NCBI GenBank assembly: GCA_003164035.1
Contig: PLRS01000045.1
Span: 62,001 to 126,000 of the forward strand
DNA: 64,000 bases
Origin: Bryobacterales bacterium
Lineage (GTDB): Bacteria; Acidobacteriota; Terriglobia; Bryobacterales; Bryobacteraceae
Direction of reading: 5' to 3'
The notes beneath the pieces are model-generated. The model was not told the origin of the DNA. It did no database searches and saw only the letters and a list, made by a program, of their open reading frames with translations. Of this stretch, positions 1-7,887 are shown piece after piece (position 1 is the first letter of the stretch; each line of letters begins with the position of its first letter). Position numbers and translations under genes: made by a program.

Positions 1-1
1 A

Positions 2-100
2 TTGGGGCTCGACACTGCCGGCAACGTCATGAAGGAGTTCTGGCCCGATCTGAACCGCAAACTCAGCCGCAAGCATCGTGAGGCGGCATTACCCAAGTAG
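2..100 (+). CDS. C-terminal end of an unidentified protein (cut by window edge)
   Basis: An open frame runs in from the left edge and ends with TAG at 98-100. It encodes about 32 residues, rich in Lys/Arg near the end, with the local motif KEFWPDLNRKL. The start and most of the gene lie outside the window. I do not recognise the family. Only the open frame and its basic tail support the call. Confidence 0.4.
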   Translation: MGLDTAGNVMKEFWPDLNRKLSRKHREAALPK

Positions 101-134
101 ACCGCGACGGCATCCCGGGGCGGGTGGCGGTGCT

Positions 135-590
135 CTATTTGCGCTGGAAGACGAGAGTGATTGGTTTCGAATCCGGCCCGGCAACGCGGACCGTCATGGT
201 GCCATCCGAGGCAAGGGCGTAGCTTTCTAGCGTAATCGCACCGGATCGTGTGGTCGTCACTTTCAGGACATTGTGGTCCCACCTGGTCTTGCTCTTGATG
301 TCTTTGCCGGTGTGAATGGTGGCGTTGTTCTCGGCGTCGGTGAGGTCGCGATAGAAGAAGGTATCGGTGGCACCTTCATACACGAAGTTGCGCGAGACGA
401 TGATGACGCCCTCTTTATCGTCGATGGTCACGGTGCCGGTTTGAACGACGGATTGGCCGGCAAAATCGCTCCTGGCGGGCACCAATGTCCAAGTGCCGTT
501 CAGGGCGCTGTGGTCGCGCGCGACGGCGTAAAACGCGAAGAGCAGGGTCGTCAAGACGGCTCCGGCGATTATAGTTGAATATGTCCTCAT
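135..590 (-). CDS. Small exported protein of unknown function
   Basis: About 151 residues. I place the start at the ATG at 588-590 because GGAAGG lies just upstream of it; a longer frame to 623 has no such site. The N-terminus (MRTYSTIIAG, then a hydrophobic stretch ending near FYAVARD) looks like a signal peptide. The mature part begins LNGTWTLVPARSDF and alternates short beta-prone segments, as in small lipocalin-like or other exported acidobacterial proteins. No catalytic motif is visible. It has no good sigma-54 match upstream, unlike many neighbours; a large inverted repeat sits there instead. Function unknown. Confidence 0.6.
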   Translation of the reverse strand: MRTYSTIIAGAVLTTLLFAFYAVARDHSALNGTWTLVPARSDFAGQSVVQTGTVTIDDKEGVIIVSRNFVYEGATDTFFYRDLTDAENNATIHTGKDIKSKTRWDHNVLKVTTTRSGAITLESYALASDGTMTVRVAGPDSKPITLVFQRK

Positions 591-640
591 GATTTCCTTC
601 CAGTGACCAACCTGCTTTTGCAATTACAGACTCATATCCG

Positions 641-710
641 GCAACCGCTCCCTGACGGTCGCGGCTCGGTTTCGCGCGTTTCCGAGCCGCGACCGTGAGG
701 GAGCGGTTGC
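641..710. repeat. Large inverted repeat (29-bp arms)
   Basis: Arms at 641-669 and 682-710 are complementary with one mismatch around a 12-nt spacer. The sequence would fold into a very stable GC-rich hairpin. It lies upstream of the minus-strand gene at 135-590 and downstream of the minus-strand gene at 752-1552, so it could end transcription of the latter or be a REP/MITE-like dispersed palindrome. A piece of one arm (GGGAGCGGTTGCAC) recurs at 28722-28735, which favours a dispersed element. Confidence 0.8.
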
Positions 711-751
711 ACACAAATAGGGTAGCGAACTGCCAAAAGCAGTGTACCGAG

Positions 752-1552
752 TTAAACGCCGCTGATGGAATAAGCAGCTCTGTGTTGCTCTTCCTGGAGC
801 CAATATGGAGGCCGGCCGTAATGAAAGTAGAGCCGGTTTTCATACTCTCGAGTGATCGGTGAAGACTCGACGTACTCCGGGGCGCCCTGAATGGCTTCCC
901 GGGAGAGGCCGACGTAGACCTTGGAATCCGTCCAACTCACCCGTTCGATCCATGCCGGGGAGACCAGCACCTTCCTGCCCGGCCACCAATTCCGCGTAGC
1001 GACTTCGATATAGCGGATCGCCCAGGCTTCATCGTCAACCACAAACCCATCCACATGGCCGATTTCACCATCAGCCGACTCAATGCGATAACCAGTGACG
1101 GCCTCGCTGCTGCGCAGATGGGAATCCGGGGACTCTCTGAGAATCCTCTCCGCCCTCGCTTCCGCCGAGGCACTGGTTGTATTCGCCAAGCCGGCCGGGT
1201 AGAACGCCGGTCCCCAAAGATAAGGACCACCCCAATAATAGGGATAACCGTAATAGCCGAGGTATGCGACCTCGTGCTGCCGGGACACGGGCTGGTGCGT
1301 GTCGATATCAGGACTGCGCTCAACCTGCTTTTTCGTAAGTGCCACATCCAGTCGTCCGGCCAGCAGGTCCGCCTGAATGACGGAGAATGGCGAGATGAGC
1401 ACGCGGCGGCCGGAAAGCCACCCGCCAGTGTCTACCAAGAGATAGCGGATGGCCCATGTATCGTCGTCGAAATAAAACTGTTCTACAGTTCCAAGCTCGC
1501 CATCCGTCGCTCGGATCGCTAGACCTTTCAGATGCGATGCGTTCGTTAACAT
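752..1552 (-). CDS. Two-PRC-barrel domain protein
   Basis: 266 residues. The start at ATG 1550-1552 follows GGGAGGG. The frame extends upstream to 1819 but only with low-complexity Arg/Ala sequence. Two PRC-barrel-like domains are visible. The first is at about residues 1-70 (HLKG near the start, then DGELG, DDDTWAIRY and the SGRRVLISP turn). The second is at about 150-230 (DGEIGHVDGF, DDEAWAIRY, PGRKVLVSP). They are joined by a Tyr/Pro/Gly-rich linker. PRC-barrels are small beta domains used in RNA processing and photosynthetic reaction centres and are common in stress-associated bacterial proteins. No signal peptide is seen, so it is probably cytoplasmic. A sigma-54-like promoter lies 34 bp upstream. 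Confidence 0.8.
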   Translation of the reverse strand: MLTNASHLKGLAIRATDGELGTVEQFYFDDDTWAIRYLLVDTGGWLSGRRVLISPFSVIQADLLAGRLDVALTKKQVERSPDIDTHQPVSRQHEVAYLGYYGYPYYWGGPYLWGPAFYPAGLANTTSASAEARAERILRESPDSHLRSSEAVTGYRIESADGEIGHVDGFVVDDEAWAIRYIEVATRNWWPGRKVLVSPAWIERVSWTDSKVYVGLSREAIQGAPEYVESSPITREYENRLYFHYGRPPYWLQEEQHRAAYSISGV

Positions 1553-1585
1553 TATCTTCGCCCTCCCAGGCAATCGATTGTCGAG

Positions 1586-1601
1586 TGCATTTTCGCTGCC
1601 A
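1586..1601 (-). promoter_or_regulatory. Candidate sigma-54 promoter for the PRC-barrel gene
   Basis: On the minus strand the sequence reads TGGCAGCGAAAATGCA, with GG and GC exactly 12 nt apart as in the -24/-12 consensus TGGCAYG-N4-TTGCW. It ends 34 bp before the start at 1552. Confidence 0.6.
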
Positions 1602-1772
1602 CCGGCCCACACACAGGGGCGCCAACTCACGCGCACAATCAGGCCGCGTCCACTCGGGCTACGCCCGCTGCGGCGCTCAAGGCACGCTCGAAATCGCGGC
1701 ACAGCAAGCAGTGCACGCGCAGCGCCAACCGCCAGGCGGGAAGGACGCCGTGGTGCCGCCGGTTCAACAGAT

Positions 1773-1804
1773 GCAGAATCTGCCGTGGCGAGTGCAAAGT
1801 CCGC
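1773..1804. promoter_or_regulatory. Candidate upstream activator sites (pair of dyads)
   Basis: A perfect dyad GCAGAATCTGC (1773-1783) is followed by the related GCAAAGTCCGC (1794-1804), centre to centre 21 bp, about two helical turns. The pair sits roughly midway between the divergent sigma-54-like promoters at 1586-1601 and 1961-1976. The spacing and position suit binding of a dimeric enhancer-binding protein; the regulator is inferred. Confidence 0.55.
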
Positions 1805-1960
1805 ACCAGGGAGCCTCATCGTTAGAGCCGCATGCGAGAATCCCAGCCGGTATTGACGTGGGGCTTTGTCGCCTTAAATCGGCCGTCGGATTGCGTACTC
1901 GTCAAGATATTCCGGCGTTCCAGTCCCTTTTCGGGGATATTTCCGACTTCCGAAAGAGAT

Positions 1961-1976
1961 TGGTCTGCCTCGTGCA
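1961..1976 (+). promoter_or_regulatory. Candidate sigma-54 promoter for the 2018-4779 gene run
   Basis: TGGTCTGCCTCGTGCA has the GG-N10-GC spacing of sigma-54 promoters and lies 42 bp before the ATG at 2018. The -24 half departs from TGGCAC, so it is a moderate match. Confidence 0.5.
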
Positions 1977-2017
1977 TGTAAGACGAAGAGTAGCCTACGC
2001 TTCCCACAGGAGGAATC

Positions 2018-2218
2018 ATGACGCACGAGGAACACCGGAGAGCCGCCGAGCAGCACGAGCTGGCGGCAAAGGCCCATCGTACTGCCGCGGAACATAACGA
2101 AAAAGGAGATTACACAGCGGCAATCTGGCATTCGGAACGAGCGCTGGAGTACTCGGATCACGCTTATCATCTGGCGAAGGAAGCTCACAACAAGTCAGGG
2201 CAGGTAGGGAGGCTTTAG
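2018..2218 (+). CDS. Small His/Ala/Glu-rich helical protein
   Basis: 66 residues; the start follows the strong site AGGAGG. It is rich in Ala, His, Glu and Lys, with heptad-like AAEQHELAAKAH repeats that predict one or two amphipathic helices. The next gene (2219) starts immediately after the stop and shares the same style (HRAAELH-type repeats), so the two are probably paralogues translated as a pair. No enzymatic motif is visible. The setting among stress genes suggests a general stress role, but that is inference. Confidence 0.7.
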   Translation: MTHEEHRRAAEQHELAAKAHRTAAEHNEKGDYTAAIWHSERALEYSDHAYHLAKEAHNKSGQVGRL

Positions 2219-2581
2219 ATGTCTACACGCTATAACCACGGGTCACGTTACGAAAATCATCAGCGCGCCGCCGAGTTGCACGATAGCGCCGCCCATGCTC
2301 ATCTCAGTGCGGCGGAAGCCCATGAGAAACAAGATCATCAAACCGGGCAAGAGCTTTCCCGGCGGGCTCTCGAACATTCCCAACAGGCTCATCAGCATAC
2401 GGAACAGGCGCACCGGGACGCCGTAACGGAACACGCCATCGGAAACTTTGGCCACGAGGACATCGCAGCGCTGGCGCATTCCCTGTGGCAAGCCAGAGGT
2501 TGTCCGGAGGGATCGCCCGAGGAAGACTGGTCCCATGCCGTGCAGGAACTGCGCGCACGCAGAGAAGGTCTCCGGCAGTGA
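2219..2581 (+). CDS. His-rich helical protein with C-terminal DUF2934-like segment
   Basis: 120 residues, starting directly after the previous stop (translational coupling likely). Residues 1-75 repeat the Ala/His/Glu helical pattern of the gene before it. Residues about 80-115 (IAALAHSLWQARGCPEGS followed by DW and AVQEL) match the DUF2934 pattern known from acidobacterial and proteobacterial proteins. DUF2934 has no defined biochemical role. It forms an operon with the DUF3300 gene downstream (27-bp gap). Confidence 0.75.
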   Translation: MSTRYNHGSRYENHQRAAELHDSAAHAHLSAAEAHEKQDHQTGQELSRRALEHSQQAHQHTEQAHRDAVTEHAIGNFGHEDIAALAHSLWQARGCPEGSPEEDWSHAVQELRARREGLRQ

Positions 2582-2607
2582 TCGCGCGCCCGAGAGGATC
2601 GGAATCC

Positions 2608-3810
2608 ATGAAACGCAGTTATTTATCGTTGACGCTAATGCGAGCCGTTTTTTGTGCCGCGCTACTGCTTGCACCGGGAGGTGAGTTGCTGGCTGCCCAA
2701 CAGCCGCCGCAACTTCCGCCTCCCGGCCAGGCACTGACACCAGATCAACTCGACGATTTGACAGCGCCGATAGCGCTGTACCCCGATCCGCTGGTAAGCC
2801 AGATCCTGGTGGCGGCAACCTATCCGCTCGAACTCGTCCAAGCCTTCCAGTGGCTCCAGAGGAACCCGGGCTTGACTGGCGCTGCCCTGACCCAGGCGGC
2901 ACAGCAGCAGAACTGGGATCCAAGCATACAGGCCTTAGTGGTATTTCCGGACCTTGTCAAACGGTTGAACCAAGACATCACCTGGACCACAAATCTTGGG
3001 AACGCGTTTCTGAGTCAGCAAGGCGACGTGATGGACGCCATACAGAGAATGCGGGCCAAGGCGCGGCAGGCAGGGAAATTGTCCTCGACAAGCCAGCAAA
3101 CCGTGACTACCACGAACGACTCGGGGCAACCCGTCATCGCGATTCAGCCCGCCGACCCGCAAATGATGTATCTGCCCTACTACGATCCCGCATTTATCTG
3201 GGGACCTTCTCTGTATTATCCATATGCAAGTTGGTATTACCCCGGCGCTTACTTCGGTTTTGGCATCGGCATCCCGATGGGTTTATATTTTGGCGGCGGG
3301 TGGGGAGGCTGGGGCGGGTGGGGTTGGCAACCCGGCTGGGGCGGCCGCAATATCATTGTGAATAACAACTTCATCCACCGGTACAATTTCAATTCCGGCG
3401 GTATCGGTAGCCTAAGTGGAAGAAGCGCATGGGCCCACGATGCCTCGCATCGCGAGGGCGTGCCGTATTCCAACGCCGCCCTGGCCAACCGTTATCGCGG
3501 CAACGTGCGCCAGAACCTGCAATCGCGCGGGGCGGCCGGACAGGAGCGGGCCCGAGGCTCAGCCTCCCAATCCGGAGCCGAGCGAATGGGTAATCGGCAG
3601 ATTCCCGCGAGCGCGCCCAGCAAGAATCGTAGCGCTTTCGGCGGCGTTCGGGAAGGCAGAGCGGCGCGCACACAGAGCGACCATGGATATTCGAGTCTCG
3701 GCCCGGCCCGGAGCGGCGGCTTTTCGGGCGGCGGGGGCGGCATGCGTGGCGGCGGAGGCGGCATGCGTGGTGGCGGGGGCGGCCACGGTGGCGGAGGCGG
3801 GCATCACTAG
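2608..3810 (+). CDS. DUF3300 family exported protein
   Basis: 400 residues. The ATG at 2608 is chosen because a signal peptide follows at once (FCAALLLAPGG then LLAAQQ) and GAGAGG lies upstream; the frame itself opens earlier. The DUF3300 core is at about residues 45-200 (TAPIALYPDPLVSQIL, AFQWLQRNPGL, LVVFPDLVKRLNQ, then YLPYYDPAFIWG). The C-terminus becomes Gly-rich with long GGG runs and a histidine-rich end. The family is exported and usually encoded next to DUF2950, as here. Function is unknown; an envelope role is likely. Confidence 0.85.
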   Translation: MKRSYLSLTLMRAVFCAALLLAPGGELLAAQQPPQLPPPGQALTPDQLDDLTAPIALYPDPLVSQILVAATYPLELVQAFQWLQRNPGLTGAALTQAAQQQNWDPSIQALVVFPDLVKRLNQDITWTTNLGNAFLSQQGDVMDAIQRMRAKARQAGKLSSTSQQTVTTTNDSGQPVIAIQPADPQMMYLPYYDPAFIWGPSLYYPYASWYYPGAYFGFGIGIPMGLYFGGGWGGWGGWGWQPGWGGRNIIVNNNFIHRYNFNSGGIGSLSGRSAWAHDASHREGVPYSNAALANRYRGNVRQNLQSRGAAGQERARGSASQSGAERMGNRQIPASAPSKNRSAFGGVREGRAARTQSDHGYSSLGPARSGGFSGGGGGMRGGGGGMRGGGGGHGGGGGHH

Positions 3811-3825
3811 GAGCGAGAGGAAATC

Positions 3826-4779
3826 ATGGCGAAAATCAATTCTATTGACGTGAAAGACAGCCCGCGGCGGCTCACCCATTTTCTGGCCGCCGGCCTGGTG
3901 CTTGGGGCAACTCTACTCCAAGCCGGTCCGAAGGACAGCCAGCAGACATTTGCCACGCCACAGGAGGCTGTGCAGGCGACCATCGATGCAGCCGAGCGCA
4001 ATGACACCGCGGCCCTTCTCCAGCTTTTCGGACCAGGGGGCAAGGACATCGTCGAATCCGGCGATCCGGTACAAGATAAGGATTCTCGCGCCGAGTTTGC
4101 GCGTTCGGCTCACGAAAAGCTCCAGATCGATGCAGACTCTTTAACGCCGGACAGGGCGACCTTCACGGTGGGCGAGCAGGAGTGGCCGTTTCCGGTGCCC
4201 GTGATTCGCAGGAACGGAAGATGGCAACTGGATTCCTCCAGCGGGCGTCTAGAGATTCTCGCGCGCAGGATTGGCCGGAACGAATTGAATGCCATGGAGG
4301 TTTGCCGGGGCTACGCAGAGGCACAAATGGATTACGCCTCGGAGCCGCACGACGGCGATGCTGTCTTGAAATATGCACAGAGGATCTCGGCCACACCCGG
4401 CAAGCAGGATGGGCTGTATTCGGATGGCGTTCCCGAAAGTCTGGTTTCGCGAGCTTTCGCCGAGGCCGCAGCCGCGAATCAGGCCGCGGCGGGCAAGACG
4501 CTGGAACCTTTCCATGGATACTATTTCCGGGTGCTGAAATCTCAGGGGCCGGACGCGACCGGGGGCGCCTTCGACTACGTAGTGAACGGTAGGATGATCG
4601 GCGGCTTCGCTCTGGTCGCCTGGCCCGCCGAGTATGGCGTGTCCGGAGTCAGGACTCTTATCATCAATCACGATGGAGCGGTTTACGAGAAGGACCTCGG
4701 GGCGGGAACGGCCGTCGAAGCCCGACAGATGACGCGATTCAATCCCGACAGATCCTGGCGGCCGGTGGTCCTGGAGTAG
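3826..4779 (+). CDS. DUF2950 family exported protein
   Basis: 317 residues. The ATG follows GAGAGGAAATC. A basic start and hydrophobic segment (LTHFLAAGLVLGATLL) indicate export. The rest matches DUF2950: TFATPQEAVQATIDAAERND, RNELNAMEVCRGYAEAQ, EPFHGYYFRVLKSQGP, GGFALVAWPAEYG and a final NPDRSW. It lies 15 bp after the DUF3300 gene, the usual pairing of these families, so they probably act in the same envelope process. No catalytic residues are known for the family. Confidence 0.85.
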   Translation: MAKINSIDVKDSPRRLTHFLAAGLVLGATLLQAGPKDSQQTFATPQEAVQATIDAAERNDTAALLQLFGPGGKDIVESGDPVQDKDSRAEFARSAHEKLQIDADSLTPDRATFTVGEQEWPFPVPVIRRNGRWQLDSSSGRLEILARRIGRNELNAMEVCRGYAEAQMDYASEPHDGDAVLKYAQRISATPGKQDGLYSDGVPESLVSRAFAEAAAANQAAAGKTLEPFHGYYFRVLKSQGPDATGGAFDYVVNGRMIGGFALVAWPAEYGVSGVRTLIINHDGAVYEKDLGAGTAVEARQMTRFNPDRSWRPVVLE

Positions 4780-4843
4780 CAACGAGCGCGATTCGAAGAC
4801 ACCTTTCGACTCGTCGTACCGGCCAATTAAGAATAGGTCCGTC

Positions 4844-5719
4844 ATGCTGAGCATTCAGAGGATTCTTGTTCCTGTTGTGTTCGCGGACACTTCCCGGCAC
4901 GTCGTGAACCAGGCCGCGTGGCTGGCGCGCCGCTTTCACGCGGAAATGATCCTGCTGCATGTGGTAACGCCTCTTAGTTATCCCGCCGGCCTACTGGAGA
5001 GCGGGCACGAGATCACGGCGCGGGATTTGCACGCGCGCATCGTCGAGCGCGCCCGGGAAGATCTGGATCGGGCGTTGCGGCCAGAGCTCGATGGGATTGC
5101 CGTCACACGTATGCTGCTGAGGGGCGACCCGGCTCACGAAATCGTTACGACCGCTCGCGACCAGAACGTGGACCTGATCGCAATGTCGACCCGCGGCGAA
5201 GGGGCATTCTACCGCTTTCTGCTGGGCTCAGTGACGGCGAAGGTACTGCACGAGAGCCATTGCCCGGTGTGGACAGGCGCTCACCTGGAGGACGCGCCGG
5301 CGCGCGAGTTCTCCATCCGCCACGTCCTCTGTTCGGTGGATTTGAGCCCTCACAGCCCGCGCACCGTGTCGATGGCAGCCGACATGGCCGCGGCCCTCAA
5401 TGCAACCCTTACGCTCGTGCACATCACGACCGGGGTGGAGGTTTGGGGCCCCGGCGGATCCCATGTCGACCCCAAGTGGAAGGAGATGATCGTCGGCATC
5501 GCCACCGCCGAGATCGCCAAACTTCAGCGGGACGTGGGCACTAAGGCCGAGGTCATCATCGATAGCGGCGATGTTCCGCAACTGTTAAACCGGGCGGCGG
5601 AGCGAACGAAGGCTGACGTCCTGGTAATCGGACACAACCCCGGGCGAAGCCATCTGGGGGACAACGGCGAAGGCTATGGAATCATTCGGGAGTCGCCCAT
5701 CCCGGTCCTGGCTCTATGA
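4844..5719 (+). CDS. Tandem universal stress protein (two Usp domains)
   Basis: 291 residues with two UspA-like alpha/beta domains. The first (about 1-150) begins IQRILVPVVFADTS and contains the nucleotide-binding pattern G-x2-G-x9-G at MSTRGEGAFYRFLLGS followed by HCPV. The second (about 155-291) begins IRHVLCSVDLSPHS and ends with a looser GHNPGRSHLGD and PIPVLAL. Tandem Usp proteins are cytoplasmic and often bind ATP under stress or growth arrest. The gene follows the DUF2950 gene by 64 bp and could share its transcript; no sigma-54 match is seen directly upstream. Confidence 0.9.
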   Translation: MLSIQRILVPVVFADTSRHVVNQAAWLARRFHAEMILLHVVTPLSYPAGLLESGHEITARDLHARIVERAREDLDRALRPELDGIAVTRMLLRGDPAHEIVTTARDQNVDLIAMSTRGEGAFYRFLLGSVTAKVLHESHCPVWTGAHLEDAPAREFSIRHVLCSVDLSPHSPRTVSMAADMAAALNATLTLVHITTGVEVWGPGGSHVDPKWKEMIVGIATAEIAKLQRDVGTKAEVIIDSGDVPQLLNRAAERTKADVLVIGHNPGRSHLGDNGEGYGIIRESPIPVLAL

Positions 5720-5995
5720 GCCGGGATTTCCAGTTTAGTGTTCCGGTCTGGCTCAGTGTACACCGAATCGCCATTTTTGATTTTCCAAGGTGCAGTTTTC
5801 ACCTCGGCATGGGCCAAATGGTTGTGAAAATGCACACCTCCCGCTCGCTACTTCGGCGCACCTACGGGCGTCGATTTTACCGGCCGTCGGCAAATTTAGC
5901 ACTTCAAGTGCGGTCTTTGCATCGAAACTCCGGCGAATTTGCCGCCGGCTCGCTGTATCTGCGGTCTCGGCCTTTCAAATGGAAAGGCTCTAATA
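5720..5995. other. Intergenic region with imperfect hairpin and activator sites
   Basis: No convincing gene is seen. An imperfect inverted repeat at about 5789-5838 (GGTGCAGTTTTCAC against GTGAAAATGCACACC) may end the Usp transcript or be regulatory. The rest holds the activator-site triplet described separately. Confidence 0.5.
5890..5942. promoter_or_regulatory. Candidate activator sites (three in phase)
   Basis: GCAAATTTAGC (5890-5900), GCGGTCTTTGC (5910-5920) and GGCGAATTTGC (5932-5942) are spaced 20-22 bp centre to centre. A strikingly similar triplet lies at 22151-22205. Both precede a sigma-54-like promoter by 50-100 bp. Confidence 0.5.
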
Positions 5996-6011
5996 TGGAC
6001 CGTCTCGTGCA
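5996..6011 (+). promoter_or_regulatory. Candidate sigma-54 promoter for the glycosyltransferase
   Basis: TGGACCGTCTCGTGCA, GG and GC 12 nt apart, 84 bp before the ATG at 6096 and just downstream of the site triplet at 5890-5942. Confidence 0.55.
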
Positions 6012-6095
6012 AGAGACGATACTCGGCTCGCCGCCGCGGATGATCACCGTTGATGAACCGCCCCCTATATTGCGGCTGCAAAGAGCGGGAGAAGG

Positions 6096-7439
6096 ATGGG
6101 TTCAGTCGTGAAAACGGAGACCGGTATTCGAAGCATTGCGTTTCTCGGCGACTACTTGCCGCGCAAGTGCGGCATCGCAACATTTACATCCGACTTGCTT
6201 GAGGCCGTAGCGGCGAGGCATCCCAAAGGGTCATGCTTCGCGGTGCCGGTCACCGACATCGATGGGCGATATCGATATCCAGACGCAGTTCGCTTCGAAA
6301 TCGCGGAGCGGGACCTGGCGTCATACCGCCGCGCAGCCAACTTCCTGAACTCCACCCACGTGGACATTGTCTCGCTGCAGCACGAGTTCGGAATTTTCGG
6401 CGGCCCGGCGGGCAGCTATTTATTGGAATTGCTGCGCGGACTATCGGCGCCGGTCGTCACCACGCTCCACACGGTTCTCCTCAGGCCGAACGCCGACCAG
6501 CATCGCGTGATGCGGGAGTTGATCGCGCACTCAGCCCGCCTGGTGGTCATGGCGGAGCGGGGACGGACGATTTTGGAGGACGTGTACGGAGTACCCCCGG
6601 CGAAGATCGATCTGATTCCGCATGGCATTCCCGATGTGCGTTTCGTCGACCCGGATTGCTACAAGGGTCAGTTTGGCGTGGCCGGGAAAAAAGTATTGCT
6701 GACGTTCGGCCTGCTTTCTCCGAACAAAGGGATTGAACATGTACTCAATGCTCTCCCCGAGGTGGTGGCGGAGTTTCCGGACGTCGTCTACATCGTGTTG
6801 GGAGCCACGCATCCAAACGAATTCCGGGCGCGAGGCGAAACCTACCGCCTCAGTCTCGAGGCCATGGCGAGGAAGAACAGAGTCGAGAAGAGCGTCATCT
6901 TCCACAATCGCTTTGTCGACTTGAAGGAACTGACCGAGTTTATCGGAGCGGCGGACCTTTACATTACTCCGTATCTGGACGAAGCCCAGAGCACGTCGGG
7001 AACACTCGCTTATGCGTTCGGCGCGGGCAAAGCCGTGATCTCGACGCCGTATTGGCACGCCGCGGAACTGCTGAGTAACCAGCGTGGCGTCCTGGTGCCA
7101 TTCGCGGATGCGAAGGCGATTGCGCGCGAGGTGCGTGGGCTGTTGCGCGACCGAACGCGCCGGCTCACTATGAGCGATCGCGCCTACAAGCTGGGCCGCG
7201 CCATGGTGTGGAGCAACACCGCGCGTCTTTACCTGCGCGCCTTTGAACTCGCGCGCCGGCAGAAGGCGGCGGCCGCCCACGAACCGGTTTCGGTGAACGG
7301 GTTCGGCCCTTGGACATATGAATCGCCTGAGTTGAATCCGGATCGTGTTTACCGCATGCCAGACAGAACTACATCGTTTGGATTACGATCGCGCAGTGAC
7401 GTCGCGCCCGATGCCTCTACGGGCCCCCCCTCTCGATAG
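6096..7439 (+). CDS. GT4-type glycosyltransferase
   Basis: 447 residues, GT-B fold. The N-terminal half has the acceptor-side signature GDYLPRKCGIATFT and SLQHEFGIFGG. The nucleotide-sugar half begins near residue 195 (KKVLLTFGLLSPNKGIEHVL), followed by IVLGATHPNE and the donor-binding loop DEAQSTSGTLAYAFGAGKAV near 290-310. This pattern matches family 4 transferases seen in acidobacterial stress islands; the substrate cannot be told. A GTG at 6108 is an alternative start, but GGAGAAGG lies closer to 6096. Placement under a sigma-54-like promoter among stress genes suggests glycan or compatible-solute synthesis under stress; this is inference. Confidence 0.85.
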   Translation: MGSVVKTETGIRSIAFLGDYLPRKCGIATFTSDLLEAVAARHPKGSCFAVPVTDIDGRYRYPDAVRFEIAERDLASYRRAANFLNSTHVDIVSLQHEFGIFGGPAGSYLLELLRGLSAPVVTTLHTVLLRPNADQHRVMRELIAHSARLVVMAERGRTILEDVYGVPPAKIDLIPHGIPDVRFVDPDCYKGQFGVAGKKVLLTFGLLSPNKGIEHVLNALPEVVAEFPDVVYIVLGATHPNEFRARGETYRLSLEAMARKNRVEKSVIFHNRFVDLKELTEFIGAADLYITPYLDEAQSTSGTLAYAFGAGKAVISTPYWHAAELLSNQRGVLVPFADAKAIAREVRGLLRDRTRRLTMSDRAYKLGRAMVWSNTARLYLRAFELARRQKAAAAHEPVSVNGFGPWTYESPELNPDRVYRMPDRTTSFGLRSRSDVAPDASTGPPSR

Positions 7440-7442
7440 AAG

Positions 7443-7458
7443 TGGACCAAAACGTGCC
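7443..7458 (+). promoter_or_regulatory. Candidate sigma-54 promoter for the 7510 gene
   Basis: TGGACCAAAACGTGCC with GG-N10-GC spacing, 52 bp before the TTG start at 7510; it begins four bases after the preceding stop. Confidence 0.5.
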
Positions 7459-7509
7459 CTGTATCTTCCGTCCGAGCATGTTCGGAAAAAAATTCTCAAG
7501 GGGGACATT

Positions 7510-7884
7510 TTGACTAATATAAGAACCTTAACGGAAAAGGCGTCGGAGCTTGGCACCGGGGCCAAAGAGTCGATGAACGAGTTGGGCCGGTCGGCCGGCA
7601 GGAAACTGGATGAGGCCCGAGAGGATACGGGGGATGCGCTGCATTCGGCTGCGTCCTCGGTTCGCGCAACGGGCGATGCGATCGACAACTTCACCACCGG
7701 CGCTGCGGATCGGCTGGATGCTACCGCATCATACGTCGAAGATCATGATCTGAAAGGTGTATTCGCCGACTTGCGGAAGTTTGGCCGCCGCCATATGACG
7801 GGCTCTCTGGTAGCCGCGGCCGTGATCGGCTTTTTTGTCGGATCCGCCTTCCGCGGAGCGCCACACTCTCGCAAAAGAACATGA
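7510..7884 (+). CDS. YqjD/DUF883-like membrane-anchored protein (TTG start)
   Basis: About 124 residues. The frame is open from 7345, but that part overlaps the previous gene and the promoter. AAGGGGG lies a few bases before TTG at 7510-7512, so I choose TTG. The protein has a long polar, Ala/Asp/Glu-rich helical N-terminal part (KASELGTGAKESMNEL) and one C-terminal hydrophobic segment with a glycine motif (GSLVAAAVIGFFVGSAFRG), ending in basic residues. This is the layout of YqjD/ElaB/DUF883 proteins, which are inner-membrane anchored and induced in stationary phase. The TTG start may keep expression low. Confidence 0.7.
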   Translation: MTNIRTLTEKASELGTGAKESMNELGRSAGRKLDEAREDTGDALHSAASSVRATGDAIDNFTTGAADRLDATASYVEDHDLKGVFADLRKFGRRHMTGSLVAAAVIGFFVGSAFRGAPHSRKRT

Positions 7885-7887
7885 GGA

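Noticed and set aside
5716-6111. 131-codon plus frame between the Usp and glycosyltransferase genes
   Set aside because: It covers the activator sites, promoter and the start of the next gene, has no site for translation and no recognisable content.
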